Positions 12,049 through 24,002 of a stretch of DNA of 64,000 bases are shown here, one piece after another (the first letter of the stretch is position 1; each line of letters starts with the position of its first letter). The notes beneath the pieces are model-generated. The model had not been told where the DNA came from and ran no database searches. It worked only from the letters and a program-made list of their open reading frames with translations. Source of the DNA: Simmondsia chinensis (Eukaryota > Streptophyta > Magnoliopsida > Caryophyllales > Simmondsiaceae); assembly GCA_018398585.1 (NCBI GenBank), contig JAGTTD010000010.1, positions 30,110,638-30,174,637 of the forward strand. Reading direction: 5' to 3'. A program made the translations under genes and the position numbers.

Positions 12049-12635
12049 TCAATTAATCGATGTTCATGACTTCTAATGTCATTGAGCAATCTGTTGAAAT
12101 ATGGTTTATGAAGGCATAAAGACAATTTTGGAACATTGACAATTATAAGGAATCGAAATAATATAGTGTTTTTACTAATTACATTAAGAAATAGTTGGTT
12201 TAAGAAAATTTAATAAGATTTAAATTACTAATGAGATTAATTATTTAAAATTGATTAAATCGGTTTTGCGGTGCATTAGTGCATTCGTCGCAGAGGCTTC
12301 ATACTTTCAAAACTAGCTTCGACGTTCTTTAGTTCGAGATGCAAGGCAACTATCTAGGTCTACATTTTACCAAATTTTTATACATGAATTGATATAATAA
12401 GGAGCGAAATCTTTTTTTTTTTTTTCCCTATGTGTTTTGTTTTTAAATTTATTCAAAACTCTTATCCACTCCCTTCAATTGTAATCGGATTTATATTCAC
12501 GGGTAGATCTAGCATGTTGATTAATTTAATTTGTGATCTTGTTGTTATAATTGTCAAAAACATCTAAGTTTTGTAAATAGTTACTGAAAAAAAAAGAAGC
12601 AAAAAGCAACATTTACAATGCCCCAATGGCTCCCG
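12049..12635 (+). other. Continuation of the interrupted LARD-like repeat, then AT-rich DNA
   Basis: Directly after the second TSD the sequence continues the text that stopped at 7185. No coding frame is present. A T-run lies at about 12411-12425. Where the repeat ends cannot be seen. Confidence 0.4.
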
Positions 12636-12735
12636 TCTAAGTAAAATTTGGAGGGGATGGATATACGCAGCCTTCCCCATTCAGGTGTTACCCTAAAGAG
12701 AGGCTATTTCCGAGAACTCTCGTAAATAGTTACTG
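12636..12735 (-). repeat. Au-SINE-like fragment
   Basis: On the minus strand the fragment has the GGAAATAGCCTCT and AAGGCTGCG words typical of Au SINEs; on the plus strand these read CGCAGCCTTCCCC and AGAGGCTATTTCC. It is truncated, and no B box or duplication is seen. Confidence 0.6.
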
Positions 12736-12844
12736 AATTGTATATAAATAATTGTTATTTCGACTGAAAAACTTTAATACAAGTTGTTGTGCTCACATTT
12801 TGAATATGAATATGATCATTTCCTAGTTGTTGCCCATTATGGGG

Positions 12845-13012
12845 ATGTTTCAGTTGGTGGCATCTCCTACCCATGCGGTCATCGCCCAGGGGTCAGGAGT
12901 TCGATTCTCGCTGAGGATATACTCATGACTTACTTGCTTATGGGGGCTTGTGGGCTATTCTCATGAGCCGGAGTTAGTTGGGACAATCCAATCCCTCCTT
13001 ATCAAAAAAAAT
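12845..13012 (+). repeat. tRNA-derived SINE-like repeat
   Basis: GTTGGCATCTCC with GTCAGGAGTTCGATTCT about 45 bp later resembles Pol III A and B boxes. The unit ends in CCTTATCAAAAAAAATC, an A-rich tail as in reverse-transcribed SINEs. Its host gene, if any, is not visible. Confidence 0.55.
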
Positions 13013-13489
13013 CTCCTTGTTATTTCTCAACTTTATGGTGCAAAACTAATGGGACAAGTGATAGAATTTATTCAAAAGCATTTGGAGACTTTTCTTGTAG
13101 TTGGAAAAGTAAGAGAGAGGGCTAAACAACTGCTGAAATTCCCTGTCCAGTCGCTGCCTTGTTCTCTTGGCCGCGTCGGTGGTGCTTCAAAACAGCCACC
13201 ACCGACCACTAAGGGTGCTTCCAACGGCAACAGCCGGTGCACATGCTTCCACAACTGATCGATGCTAAGCTGCCGCAGCTAGTTATGGCACAAATGCCAC
13301 CCTATTTGGCCCCGGATCATGGGCATGGACCATACCATAACCTGAAACTTCCACATAAAACATATATTTTTTTTTATTAAATGATGATTTACCCTAAAAA
13401 TAAAATTTGATATTAATAATTGGAATAAAGTTGTTTTTTTAAGGAGTAGAACTTGAATGAAATTCAGTTTGTGGTTATTCATGTTAGGG
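13013..13489. other. Non-coding, nothing recognised
   Basis: A GC-richer patch (13140-13270) has short open frames on both strands with no family resemblance. The rest is AT-rich. Confidence 0.35.
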
Positions 13490-13694
13490 TTCCAATTTGC
13501 AAGTATACAACCAAATTGTTTTGGGCTTTATTTATTAAATATTGTTTTATAATTAAATTATTGCCTTTATTTTCTTTTTATTACACATGTTGATATATGT
13601 TATTTAAAATGATGTATGAGATGTACATGTTTATTTAGTCTTTAAAGCTTGCAATAGTTATGAGATTGGCTCTAAAGGGCATACATTTCCTTCA
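13490..13694 (-). repeat. Inverted copy of the LARD-like LTR start
   Basis: Reading the minus strand from 13694 leftward, the first 26 bp are identical to the plus-strand start at 6247 (TGAAGGAAATGTATG and onward), after which the two copies diverge. The piece is short, so this may be a truncated LTR. Confidence 0.5.
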
Positions 13695-14111
13695 TAGTCG
13701 AGTACATCAAACTCTAATACTAGTGAAATGAGCAAAAGTTGGGGAGCCCTACCTCAATGAGGAATTTTTGAAGGCCTCCTAGAGCTTGATTCCCCGGTAG
13801 CTTGAGCTTGAATAGGAACTTATACAATATTGTTTGACACTTATAGACTTGAGGAAGTTTCAATAAGTTTGCGTACCAAGCGGAAAATGACCTAGTAGCT
13901 CTAGGCACGTGTTGAGACCAAAAATTGCACCTGAAAAAAATCGACGCGTGGCCCTAAGAGCTGCAATGAAGGGATGACATGTATTGCAATGACAGAGTGA
14001 CGCATGGCTCCTAGGCACTGCACGCGTCTCACCCTTAGAGGCCCCCTCCAAAAGCCAACCAAGCGATAAACGACTACACGGCATCACAACTCAGGTGGAC
14101 GACGACTCGAC

Positions 14112-14775
14112 GCTCAGAACCTGAAGGACCCATGACTAACAGGGCCTTTCCTAGGGTCCCGGGCATGACCCATGTCAAGTAGTACCCTTTTCGAGGGTCC
14201 CGGGCGTGACCCATGTCGAGAAGTACCCCTTCTGAGGGTCCCGAGTGTGACCCATGTCGAGTAGTACCCTTTCCGAGGGTCCTGGGCGTGATCCATGTCG
14301 AGTAGTACCCTTTCCGAGGGTCCTGGGCGTGATCCATGTCGAGTAGTACCCTTTCCGAGGGTCCCGGGCATGACCCATGTCAAGTAGTACCCTTTCCGAG
14401 GGTTCCGGGCATGACCCATGTCGAACAGTCCCTTTTCCGAGGGTTCCGGACATGTCCCATGTCGAACGGTGCCTTTTCCGAGGGTTCCTGACATGTCCCA
14501 TGCGGAACAGTGCCTTTTTCGAGGGTTCCGGACATGTCCCATGCGGAACAGTGCCTTTTCCGAGGTTCCGGACATGTCCCATGCTGAACGGTGCCCTTTC
14601 TGAAGGCTCCGGACATAGCCCTTGCCGAGGAGTGCCCTTTCCGAAGGCTCCGGACATGGCCCTTGCTGAGGAATGCCCTTTCTGAAGGCTTTGGACATAG
14701 CTCTTGCCGAGGAGTGCCCTTTCCGAAGGCTCCGGATATAGCTCTTGGGGAAGAGTGCCTTTCCAAAGGCTCCTG
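14112..14775. repeat. 41-bp tandem array, about 16 units, in the solo LTR
   Basis: The AGGGT/AGGCT register falls at 14153, 14194, 14235, 14276, 14317, 14358 and 14399, an exact 41-bp step, and later at 14604, 14645, 14686 and 14727. Left units share ATGACCCATGTCGAG; right units have drifted to ATAGCCCTTGCCGAG. Because no frame of the unit contains a stop and 41 is not a multiple of three, long artificial open frames run through it on both strands, the longest being 232 codons on the minus strand (14114-14812). Confidence 0.95.
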
Positions 14776-15700
14776 ACACGCCTAACGGCTCAGGATACAG
14801 CTCCAGACTCATCTTCGGACATGGCTTCCTCCGGACACCTCATCGGACACGTCTAACAGCTCCGAATACAGCTTTGGACACCTCTTCGGACACGGCTTCC
14901 TCCGGACACCTCATCGGACACGCCTAACGGCTCCGGATACAGCTTCGGACACATCTTCGGACATGGCTTCCTCCCGACACCTCACCAAACACCTCTTCAA
15001 TACAGTTGCTTCCGGACACCTTACCGGACACACCTAACGGCTCCGGATACAGCTCCGGACACCTCTTTGGATACAGTTTCCTCCGGACACCTCACAGGAA
15101 ACGCCTAACGGCTCTGGATATAGCTCCGGACACATCTTCGGATACGATTTTCTCTGGACACCTCAACAGACACGCCTAGAGTCTTCGAAAGCGGCCCCTG
15201 ACACATCTTCGGACGCGGTTTCCTCTAGGCATCTCTCCGGACATGCCGCCCAAGCTTCGAAAACAGCTCCAGACACGTCTTCGGACACGGTTTTCTCTGG
15301 ACATAGCCTCGGACACAGCTAGAGGCACCGAATACAGCTCCGGACACCTCTTCGAACACGGTTTCCTTCGGACACCCCAACGGACATGACCGCAAAGTCT
15401 CTGGATATAGCTCCAGACACATCTTTGGACACGGTTTTCTCAGGACATGGCCCCGGTCACCGCTAGAGGCACCGGATACAACTCCGGACACCTCTTCGGA
15501 CACAGTTTTCTCTGGACACCTCGACGGACACGCCTAATGGCGCCAGATACAGCTCCGAACACCTCTTCAGACACGGTTTCCTCCGGACGCCTCAACGGAC
15601 ATGACGGCAAAGGCTCCAAGTGCAGCCCCGGACACATCATCAGACCTTGTTCCTCCGGACACCCCTCCGAAAACGCCTTCCTAGACCTCAGAGGAGCTTT
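14776..15700. repeat. 71-bp tandem array with about 20-bp subrepeats, in the solo LTR
   Basis: The CCTAACGGCTCCGG word recurs near 14852, 14923, 15033, 15104 and 15175: steps of 71 bp apart from one of 110 bp that holds an extra part-unit. Inside each unit the module TCCGGACACCTCTTCGGACA-like is repeated. Units further right are more diverged and partly replaced by GCTAGAGGCACCGG variants. Confidence 0.88.
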
Positions 15701-15771
15701 TTGGTTCGCCAGACCTCCGAGGACCCACCGCACACCTCTCCGGAAGCCCGTTCTCCGAAGCCCAGTTTTAT

Positions 15772-15779
15772 TATAAATA
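15772..15779 (+). promoter_or_regulatory. TATA box of the solo LTR
   Basis: TATAAATA just after the GC-rich arrays and before a CA/CT-rich leader; the expected layout of a U3/R boundary. Transcription would start near 15800 and read rightward into flanking DNA. Confidence 0.7.
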
Positions 15780-15902
15780 GGGGCCTAACCCCCCGCATTT
15801 TCTATCATCCAATCCACAACCTAACCCAACTCAACCCATCTATCCAACTCCACTCATCCAACCACTCACACACCTGCACTCTCTCTCCTCACCCCTCTCA
15901 CG

Positions 15903-15904
<2 letters not shown>

Positions 15905-15943
<39 letters not shown>
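15905..15943 (+). repeat. (TC)n microsatellite in the LTR leader
   Basis: About 19-20 TC units in the transcribed part of the solo LTR. Confidence 0.97.
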
Positions 15944-15945
<2 letters not shown>

Positions 15946-16327
15946 CCGAGACACGCCCCGTGAAGGCTGAAGCCAAGACGCCTCAGGATACCGGGACTCG
16001 ACCAAGCTCGTGTCAACACAGTCGCCACCACCTTGAGCGGCAGGCCACCTCTGAGATCATCGCATGCAATGGCCCCGTGGCCCGACTTTCCCTCTCTACA
16101 CGGTATATTCTTTCTCTTTTTTGCCGTCTTAGCTCACCCTTTGTTACACCAGGTATCATACTCAACTCAAGCAAGGTATGTTGTTATATTTATTTTTTAT
16201 TCTCACATTTTTTGGGATAAACCCCGACTTAAGCATCGCCCGTGGGGACCCTGCCGTAACATTTACTTATTTCCTATCTGTTATCGTCACTTCTCGAACA
16301 TATGCTGACTTAAGCATCGGAGGGGTC

Positions 16328-16350
16328 ACCCACGGGCGCAGCCCGTGGGT
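16328..16350. other. Perfect 10-bp hairpin in the solo LTR
   Basis: The arms ACCCACGGGC and GCCCGTGGGT are exact reverse complements separated by GCA. It lies right after TTAAGCATCGGAGGGGTC, in the R/U5 part. A GC-rich stem with a 3-nt loop would form stably in RNA. Confidence 0.85.
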
Positions 16351-16656
16351 CCTTCTGACCAGTTCGCTCGTCTCGCAGGTCAAGACAGGTGCCGGCCCCT
16401 CTGCCCTCTAAAGAAGACTCACTCACCTTCATACTCACCCTTACTCTTGGGCGTCCTCACGAGTCTCCCCCCGGGACTCAGCCGTAGGACCCCAAGAGTA
16501 GCGGGAACCCCTTGTTTTTTCTTACATTTTCTTGTAGCCCTTTAAAAATTCCTGTAATAAAACCATTAATTAATAATAAAACTTAATAAAAGATAAAGCG
16601 CATGTATTATTGCCCTCCATCAAAGAACCCCTATTACTGTTACCCGAAACAGCACG

Positions 16657-17877
16657 TAACTATAAGCGATAGGATCGCCATAGAACCTCCTAATAGCTAA
16701 TTTGGTCTTGAAGGTCTCCATAAACTGGGTTGACGTGCACCTGGCCCTCTATGTCTAAGGAAGGTTTTGGGATCCAAATAAAGGGGAAAAAGCCTGAACT
16801 ATTCCAAATTGTATCGTAAATATGGTGGGATAGTATATCTCAACCACAAACTTGTAGCAGAAAATGAACAGGCCTTGAGATCTCATGATTGTTTGCCAAA
16901 TGGTTAAACTAATGTCTCTTGAGATGTCTCGGTCCATGTTTATGTCTTTAGACTACGAAGCCCCCGATATCCCTTTGTGAAAGGAAGTTAGCAAGATTCC
17001 TTTCTGTGGAAGGTAACATCAATTAGTGAATCAAAATATTTTTTGAAATCCCATATTTGAGATATGTTGACAGCCTCTCAAGCGAAGAGTTTCACTTAAC
17101 AACAAGAGGCTACCTAGGTCGAGTCGTTAGGCTCCCCTTGTGACATGATGTGGGAAATATGTGTATTCCTATAGTTGGATGAACTAGAAAAGGCCCCAAA
17201 TATGATTGCTTTAATTTAAAGCAATTGCGGCATGAAGACACCTATATACTTGACCCCAAAAATAATGAGCTAAGGCCCTAAAGGCCATTTTAATAACCAA
17301 CCCAACCTTTTTATAGTGCAAATTGGTGTTAGATGAGTTATATAAAATAAAAAAATAAATAATTGTTTAACCAAAGTAAATCAAAATGATATTTCCTCAC
17401 CCTTAAAATCTGGTGATTTAATGTTGCATTCATTTAAGTAGAACTTGACAAACAATAAATAACTAGATTGCTAAGGAACTAAGTATTAATAGTCACTTAC
17501 TTTTTTTGACTAGAAGGACAAAGGAAGTTTGAGATCGAAGGAAGAGTGGCCTTACTAGAGTCGTTATGTCTTCCAAGGTTAAACTTAGAAACCCTTCAAG
17601 GAGCATCCAAGCATTGTAACAATAGTTTCAAAAGCAAGAGTAGTCATCACTGCATAATTAGACCTTTTAAGGTACATGGAAACCATGATGACTTCATAGA
17701 TACAAAGTATCCTCCACTTTCTACTACGTTCAGGCTCTAGCGTGTTAAAACACTTGGCATACTGTACATCTAACTTCTAAACGTCTGAGAATATTCATAG
17801 ATCCAAGCCCAATTCAACCCTCTCTTACCTGAGGAAAGGACCGAATAAATGGTGCTTTCAGATTATTTGTGACGCCC
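16657..17877 (-). other. Non-coding; probably an older minus-strand repeat split by the solo LTR
   Basis: Removing the solo LTR and one GCACG joins 13904 to 16652 smoothly. On the minus strand the text has the style of a long non-coding LTR-like repeat. No ORF beyond about 64 codons has any family resemblance. Confidence 0.4.
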
Positions 17878-19500
17878 TCGAAAATTGGGAGAGCTCTTCT
17901 CCCAAACTCAAATTGGGATTAAAAGAGGGATTTTCGTGAGAATTCAAGAGTGCAAGGAAGAATCTCCTTCCTCAAATGAAGGAAGAGGTTCCTAGAGGGA
18001 GAAAATGTCTACCGTGACCTCGAGTTGATCGATGATCATGGTGGAGTTAGTCTAGATCAAACACTTGAATGTCCCAATTACACCATTCCCCTCAAAAGAG
18101 AAATTTGAACCACTGAAGATTGAGGATTTTTTACTCAAAAGCATCAAGACAGAAATTGAGAAAGCAAGAACGATGAAAGCTAAGGTTTCGAGAAAGGAAA
18201 TATGGAGCAACTGAAGTTCAAAAGAGATGACGAGTGAATCACTAAAAAGTTATCTTCGAATGGGCATGGTGTAAATAGAAAATCTTCAAAGAGAGATGGA
18301 ATTCCATCATCATTGCACCTCCTTGAGAGTCCTTATCATTGAAAGTCAAATAGTTTTGTATATTGTGCCTTTTAAATTTATCCCAATAGATTAAAAAGGG
18401 ACACCTATTTACCCCGTAAAATAATAGGCTGGGAAACTATGATATTTCAGTGAAAGATGCATGTGCTTGATGCTTGATTGAACAAGAGATTTAAGGGACA
18501 CGAACACTCCAGGACAACCTCTACTCAATGAGATAAGGGCTTAATGCTACAATAAAGGTGGGCCTCGAGGATGACGAGAAGAAGATGGAGATATATAGAA
18601 GAAAGATGTTGCCCTCTGCCAACTTTGTCTTTGGTGGAAATGCAACATAACATGAAGACCTCAAACCCTTGAAGAAATTAAGCCTTCTTGTGGACAGAGA
18701 AGTGGTCAGTTTTTGGATCTATAAATATGGGAACCAAGAACTTAAGGGGCACAACCAAATCAGAATTTCTTCTATATTTCAAAGTACACTGGTGCCTTGC
18801 TTTCCTATTCTCGTAGGAGTAGTCATACTATAGTTCAACATTGCTTTGTTAATGCACAAAGTGTTGCTGATAGTATTTGAGAAAATATATTGGCATGCTT
18901 TCTTCCATTGTTTCCTGCATTTGCTCCAATAGTGAATTTAACTTGTGTCACCGGTCTAAAGCATTGATTATCGAGCCTCGAGCTTGATTGAGTTGATGTG
19001 AATTAGCAAACCAAATTAGTCCACTCTACTTCAATCTTGTTATGTTTGAATTTGATTAAGCCATCTTTAGTCAAGATTGCTAGGTCTTATACCTAACTGA
19101 ATCAAACTCAAGATAGACTACCAAATGCTCAAGTCTATCTCCATCCTACTTCTCAACTTTTCAACGTTTGAAGAAAGGTATCTATGTGTGCTTCACATTG
19201 CTCCACCCCAATTTTCATTTGAGTTGGGTCAATATCCTTTATTTCTATTAAATATTATATGATTGCGGAAGTCTCATAAATTGGAATATTAATAGAATTC
19301 ACATTAATTGCGAAACGCAGTCAAATAATCCAAAAAAACACTAAAGATACAACAGATGATTGATCAGGATCAATCACATGCGATTTTAACCTTATTTACG
19401 TCCTAATCGCAGTAATATTCATTTTGCAGTTTGGCCCAATTGAAAATCTGGTAAGCAAACACCTAGCACACCATCTTTAAATTCCCATGATTCACACAGT
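17878..19500 (+). other. Possible degraded gypsy-type LTR, boundaries unproven
   Basis: TGTGACGCCCTCGAAAATTG at 17878 looks like the start of some gypsy LTRs, and a TATA-like CTATAAATATGGG lies at about 18719. I could not find the 3' end or a duplication matching TTATT (17873-17877). No coding capacity is seen. Confidence 0.3.
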
Positions 19501-19506
19501 AATACT

Positions 19507-20358
19507 TGCTGAAAAAATTATACAAGCTAACCTTTAGTTTTGTGGGGGAGTCGTATCGCACGTTGAAAAAATAGTGTAGGTGATTCTATTCTTAATGGGT
19601 ATATTTATTTTTCGGAGAATATTTTTCAAGACCCATTACTAGCCGCTTACCCGTAGCCATTTTATGTCATAAAATACGACTGTTGAAGATTCATAAGTAA
19701 TTAATAACTAATTGAATTCCTCTATAAAATTACACCTTATTCCAATTTTCAGTTCGCCTAACAAACCCATCACTCTCTTTCTCTCTTCTCTTTATTGATT
19801 CATTGGAAAAAAAAACCATCCAACAGCGAATATTAGGTATAGAGAGAGAAAACGTGAGTGGAGAAATTCATCAAGGAAGAGACTCCCCCTGTCTCTCAAT
19901 ATATACTCAGTCATGCTGTCTCTCACCTCATTCTTGGTCACTCCATCCCTCCTCAAATTTGGGCAAAGTTCAAGGTACTCTTACCCGGCAATTAACGAGT
20001 GCACGTCAAGAGTCAGATTGCATTAATCCTGGAGGAAGACCGTCGGTTATACTGTGTCCACCAGAGCAGCGGCGAAATCGTCTTTTAGGACAATAGCCTT
20101 TACCATGGTGCGGTATCTTCGTTTTGTAAAATCTTTCTAATTGTTCTTTCCTTCGTTGCTGTGCTTAAAAATTAGTCAATTTTCTAACAATTATTTGCTT
20201 GCTATGTTTAGATAGTTATTTCTGAATTTTCTGCGTATTTCCCAACATTCTTTCACTACAATATTTCGGTATTTTTTTCTGCATTATTTTGGTATTCTTG
20301 CAGCAATTTTCACTATATTTTCATTGCTATTAGCTACAAGTTTTCTATTTTTCTAACA
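19507..20358 (+). repeat. 5' LTR of Copia 3
   Basis: 852 bp, from TGCTGAAAAAATTATAC to TTTTTCTAACA. It contains a CTCTATAAAATTACACC TATA-like motif near 19720 and lacks a roughly 47-bp segment present in the right LTR. Confidence 0.9.
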
Positions 20359-23300
20359 TTCTAAAAGATGATTTACAAAATCAGCCACTTAAACTAGTCT
20401 AATTAATTATTTAATTGACAAACTATTAGTTAATTTTTCTCACAGTCAATTGTTAGAGAAATATTATAACTTTCTGCCTTTTACTTAAAGTTTTTCATAT
20501 CATTAAAAAGAAAGAGAAAAAGGGTTCATGAAAGCTAGATTTAAGCGAGTTGTAGGCTTGTAAAGAATCTCGCAGTCGATTGGAACATGCCGGTAATTGA
20601 AAATTTTGCAACTTTTGAGGTGTAGCTGTTCAAATTAAGGGCACTTTAGCTAATGCAATATGGATTATGTAACTTACATTCTAGATTAAAATAATTAACC
20701 CTTTGTAAAAATAAGACATCTAGGAATGTGAGATCCCAAGTTTTTCCTATATCTGTCAAAATTTGAAATCTTGGGATTTAGATCTTGCATTTATCTCTGA
20801 TGTGTGAGTCATTGGCACTTGGAACTGTCGATTTGCTTAGAGCTGTCCTTTTGTATCATGTACAACTATTTTGACAGTAAACTTAATTTTCAAATGGTAT
20901 TTGGTCTAGATTTGAAGTTCTGTATACATCAAAGTAAATAATAAGGATTCATATGCTTAGATCTATAAATTGATGTGACTCTGTTAATATGAATTTGAAC
21001 TTCAGATGCTAGTTTGTCCTACATCTAGTTGGTAGTTGCATACCACAGAGTGAAGACGAGAGAGACAGGCGGATCGTCATATATAGCGTGATGTTGTCGA
21101 TTGTTGCATTGTAAGTGGTGCAGAGGTAGAAGACATGACTGAAATGAAAAATCAAAAATTTAGGTTTGGCTTCCCAAATAAAACTAGGGGCTGGTTTTGG
21201 GTGTTGGATGCTTTGTTTTGACCTGGATTGAGGACTTTACTACCTATTTTGGATTTAAATATGTGGTGGGGTGCTTGGGATAGATGTTTTCTTCAAGGAT
21301 GGTTGAAGGATAACTATTACGGTTTTGGATATCCCTAAATGGTTGTGAAAACTTGGTTTTCTTTTGGAACCTTAGAAGTGTCTAATTGATTAGGACCTTT
21401 TTGAAGTCCTTGGTTGTCACTAGTCAGGTTGGACTAATTTCGGAGGTGGGTCATTGCTGTTTAAGTGTTGGACTGCGTCTAAAGCCCTAATTTGTCTCCT
21501 ACGTGGTGGTTGAGAAGAGTTTAAGTATCTTGGTTTTTGGGCACTCAATTAGGTGACCTAAGTAGCGTGGTTTCTCATTGTTTTCTGAACATCATTTTGT
21601 TTCCTCTTTTTAGAAAAGATGTTTATGCTTGAGACTAACGGTACGTCTTGAAGTGAGAATGCTCTAGGTACATTTGATCATTGGAGAGGCTTGGTGTTAA
21701 TCATTTGTTCGGCCTCATGTATGGTTAGTTGAGAATTTGGCATAGATTCTCATTTTAGTGGAGCAATTTCTGAGTTAAATTGCTCAAGCTTGACCCTGTT
21801 GGTGGTCGGAGGTCGGAGGAGAGTTCTTGGTTCGGATTGTGTTTTTTTTTTTTAAATTTCCTATGGGATTGTTGTGTTTAATATGTGTTTAATGCTTGAG
21901 GTTGATTATGAGCTTGTTAGAATGAAGTCTTGAACCTAGAGCTGGCAACTTTTAGGTTAGGCATGTCTAGTTGCACAATCTTGAATCCCTTGTGTGGGTA
22001 GAGCATGGTATGTTTGAGTTTTAACCATGATATTAACCTTGTATGTGAGAGTTATTTTTCTTTTATATTTGGAGGGACCTATGTTAAATAGTTGATTCTT
22101 GTAAAGGGCTAATAGGAGTTGTGAGATCTTGTGAAAATCCGTGTGTGATTTAATGTATTATTCTCCATGTTGATGTGTCATGTATTTCCCATGGCTATGT
22201 TTGAAGCAAGTTGAACATATGTTATCACATGTTGCTTGAAATGATGAAAAGTATGTTGTTTTTAAGTGTTGAAACATGTCTTTTGCAAACTGAATTTGCG
22301 GCTACATCTTGGTTTGGGCTGTTAGATGTTGTATGTTGTTGCCCATAGTGCCTATATACAAATTATGGGTTGTTAGCTGCTGCTTCATGCTAGTTTTTGG
22401 ACTGTTCAAGCTGGTATGTATCTTAAGTGCTATCCATACTAATTTTGCTGCAATTTTTTAGGACTATTAGCTGCTGAATTTGTGGAATTCTGGTATGATC
22501 TCAAGTTGCTTTGCTGAAATTTAGCCAAAAGTGGGGGAAAACATGATATGTTTGAATCATATATGGACTTGGTTTTGTCTTTGGAGACTATTATGCCCTT
22601 AAGATCATTGTTTTAGGCCTTCTTTCTAGTTTTTGGGAAAATAGTAAGGTGCAGGTCATATGAGAACCTTGAATGATCATAGGCTTGGTATTTAGTTTTT
22701 GTCTAGATACCTTAGTTGGGTTATTGACATATGTTGTATGCTCTGGTCATTTGGATGACATACTAGATGACCCTAGTGTTCACTTGATGAGTAGAAAACG
22801 TGGCATCACATCACAAGCTAAATACGCTAAAGTGATTGATAGCATTATGGTTTGATGATAAACACAACATTCGTCCTATTATATCATATGTCAATGGTAG
22901 ATCTAGTCCGTATGCATTTATCCAAATGATGAATATTGAAGTGCTCTAATTAAATTATTGAATGCTATGAATGGGGTTTACGTTGTAATATATTCCTTGT
23001 TGTGTTGGGTGTCTGATATCGATGAGAGATACTCTACTAATGACATTGTATTTAGGCTCGTTAGTGAGCTATATTTTGTGACACCCCTCTGAAACTTGCA
23101 TTTTTTAGTTGTCCTTAAAGATTGAGTTGGCAAGTAGAAAAAATTAAATGGCTTAGGAATATAGTGTGAAATATTTTATTGTGGGGGTTGTTAGAGCACT
23201 TGAGAGCCTATAAGATATGTTGTCTGATCATAATCTTTTCTGATTATTGTATTTTTGCCGATGTTTGCTAATTATAGCTAGCCTATGAAAATTGATTATG

Positions 23301-24002
23301 GTGGAAATATTATTTTGGTAACTGTCCAAAGTTAGTGTGAATAGCTTGATGATGCTAGCACTTGGGCTCGAGAGCCTTATAGAGGCTTGGGTTGCCTTAA
23401 GTTGAATTGTAAAAAGCATCTTGAAAATTATGGTCCTCTGTACCTCTTTCTCTTGATATCACCAAAATCTGATATAACATTGGCAGTACATGGACTACCC
23501 TTAATAGTGATAATGCATGTACTCTAAGTACTACAAGAATGGGTATATGGTCCTCTGTGACCTAAACTGGTGGCGATACAATTGGCTTAAGATGATAATG
23601 TTTCACAATTGTGATGATATGTAAAATTGACAAATTTGTGGTATATGGTTTTCGTGCCAAATATATAAGATATACGTATGATATGTGTACTATTTGAGTA
23701 CCTGGGGTGGAAATATGATTTTATTGATATGATATTTGCTCCACTATTGTGTTATACTGACTCCTATTGAAGTTAGACGGCAATAGAGCTAGTTGTTTAA
23801 CAGCTTGTTGCAGATACCTCAATATGGGAGTAAGAGCAACTTGTGATTGATGTTGGCAGTGGTCAACTCTCAAGTACCGCTTTATTCCAATACAGTGTTG
23901 AAATGCCGTTGATGATGGTTGAACTTGATGCTTTAACCTAACCCATAGTTCGTAACGGATGGCATGAACACTGCACGCTTGATAGATTTGGCAAGAGGAG
24001 AC
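20359..24002. other. 3.6 kb of unassigned DNA inside Copia 3
   Basis: T-rich sequence with no frame beyond 64 codons that resembles a known protein and no copia motif. It lies where gag-pol should be. It could be badly decayed copia sequence, a later replacement by unequal events, or captured genomic DNA. No splice-bounded exon could be recognised by eye. Confidence 0.5.

Larger units (their letters stand above)
13910..16651 (+). mobile_element. 2.74-kb solo LTR, probably Ty3/gypsy (Tat-like), with tandem arrays in U3
   Basis: The unit starts TGTTGAGACC and ends CCGAAACA (TG...CA, with TGTT/AACA as inverted ends). It is flanked by the exact 5-bp duplication GCACG at 13905-13909 and 16652-16656, and no internal retroviral domain lies between, so it is a solo LTR. 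Order inside: a 41-bp array, a 71-bp array, a TATA box (15772), a CA/CT-rich leader with a TC microsatellite, and a C-rich 3' part containing CTTAAGCATCG twice. That last word and the overall layout recall Tat-lineage LTRs; the lineage is inference. Solo LTRs arise by recombination between the two LTRs of a full element. Confidence 0.88.

Noticed and set aside
14114..14812. 232-codon minus-strand open frame as a gene
   Set aside because: It is a by-product of the stop-free 41-bp tandem array; no family resemblance, and equal openness in other frames.
14112..15700. CRISPR-like array
   Set aside because: Units are contiguous and diverged with no unique spacers, and the host DNA is plant nuclear.
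17878..19500. Complete second solo LTR
   Set aside because: A plausible start and TATA box exist, but no 3' terminus or matching 5-bp duplication was found.
19803..20096. 97-codon frame in the Copia 3 LTR
   Set aside because: It is within an LTR; the homologous stretch in the other LTR does not keep the frame.
22673..22855. 60-codon frame as a captured gene in Copia 3
   Set aside because: No motif, no splice context, length expected by chance.
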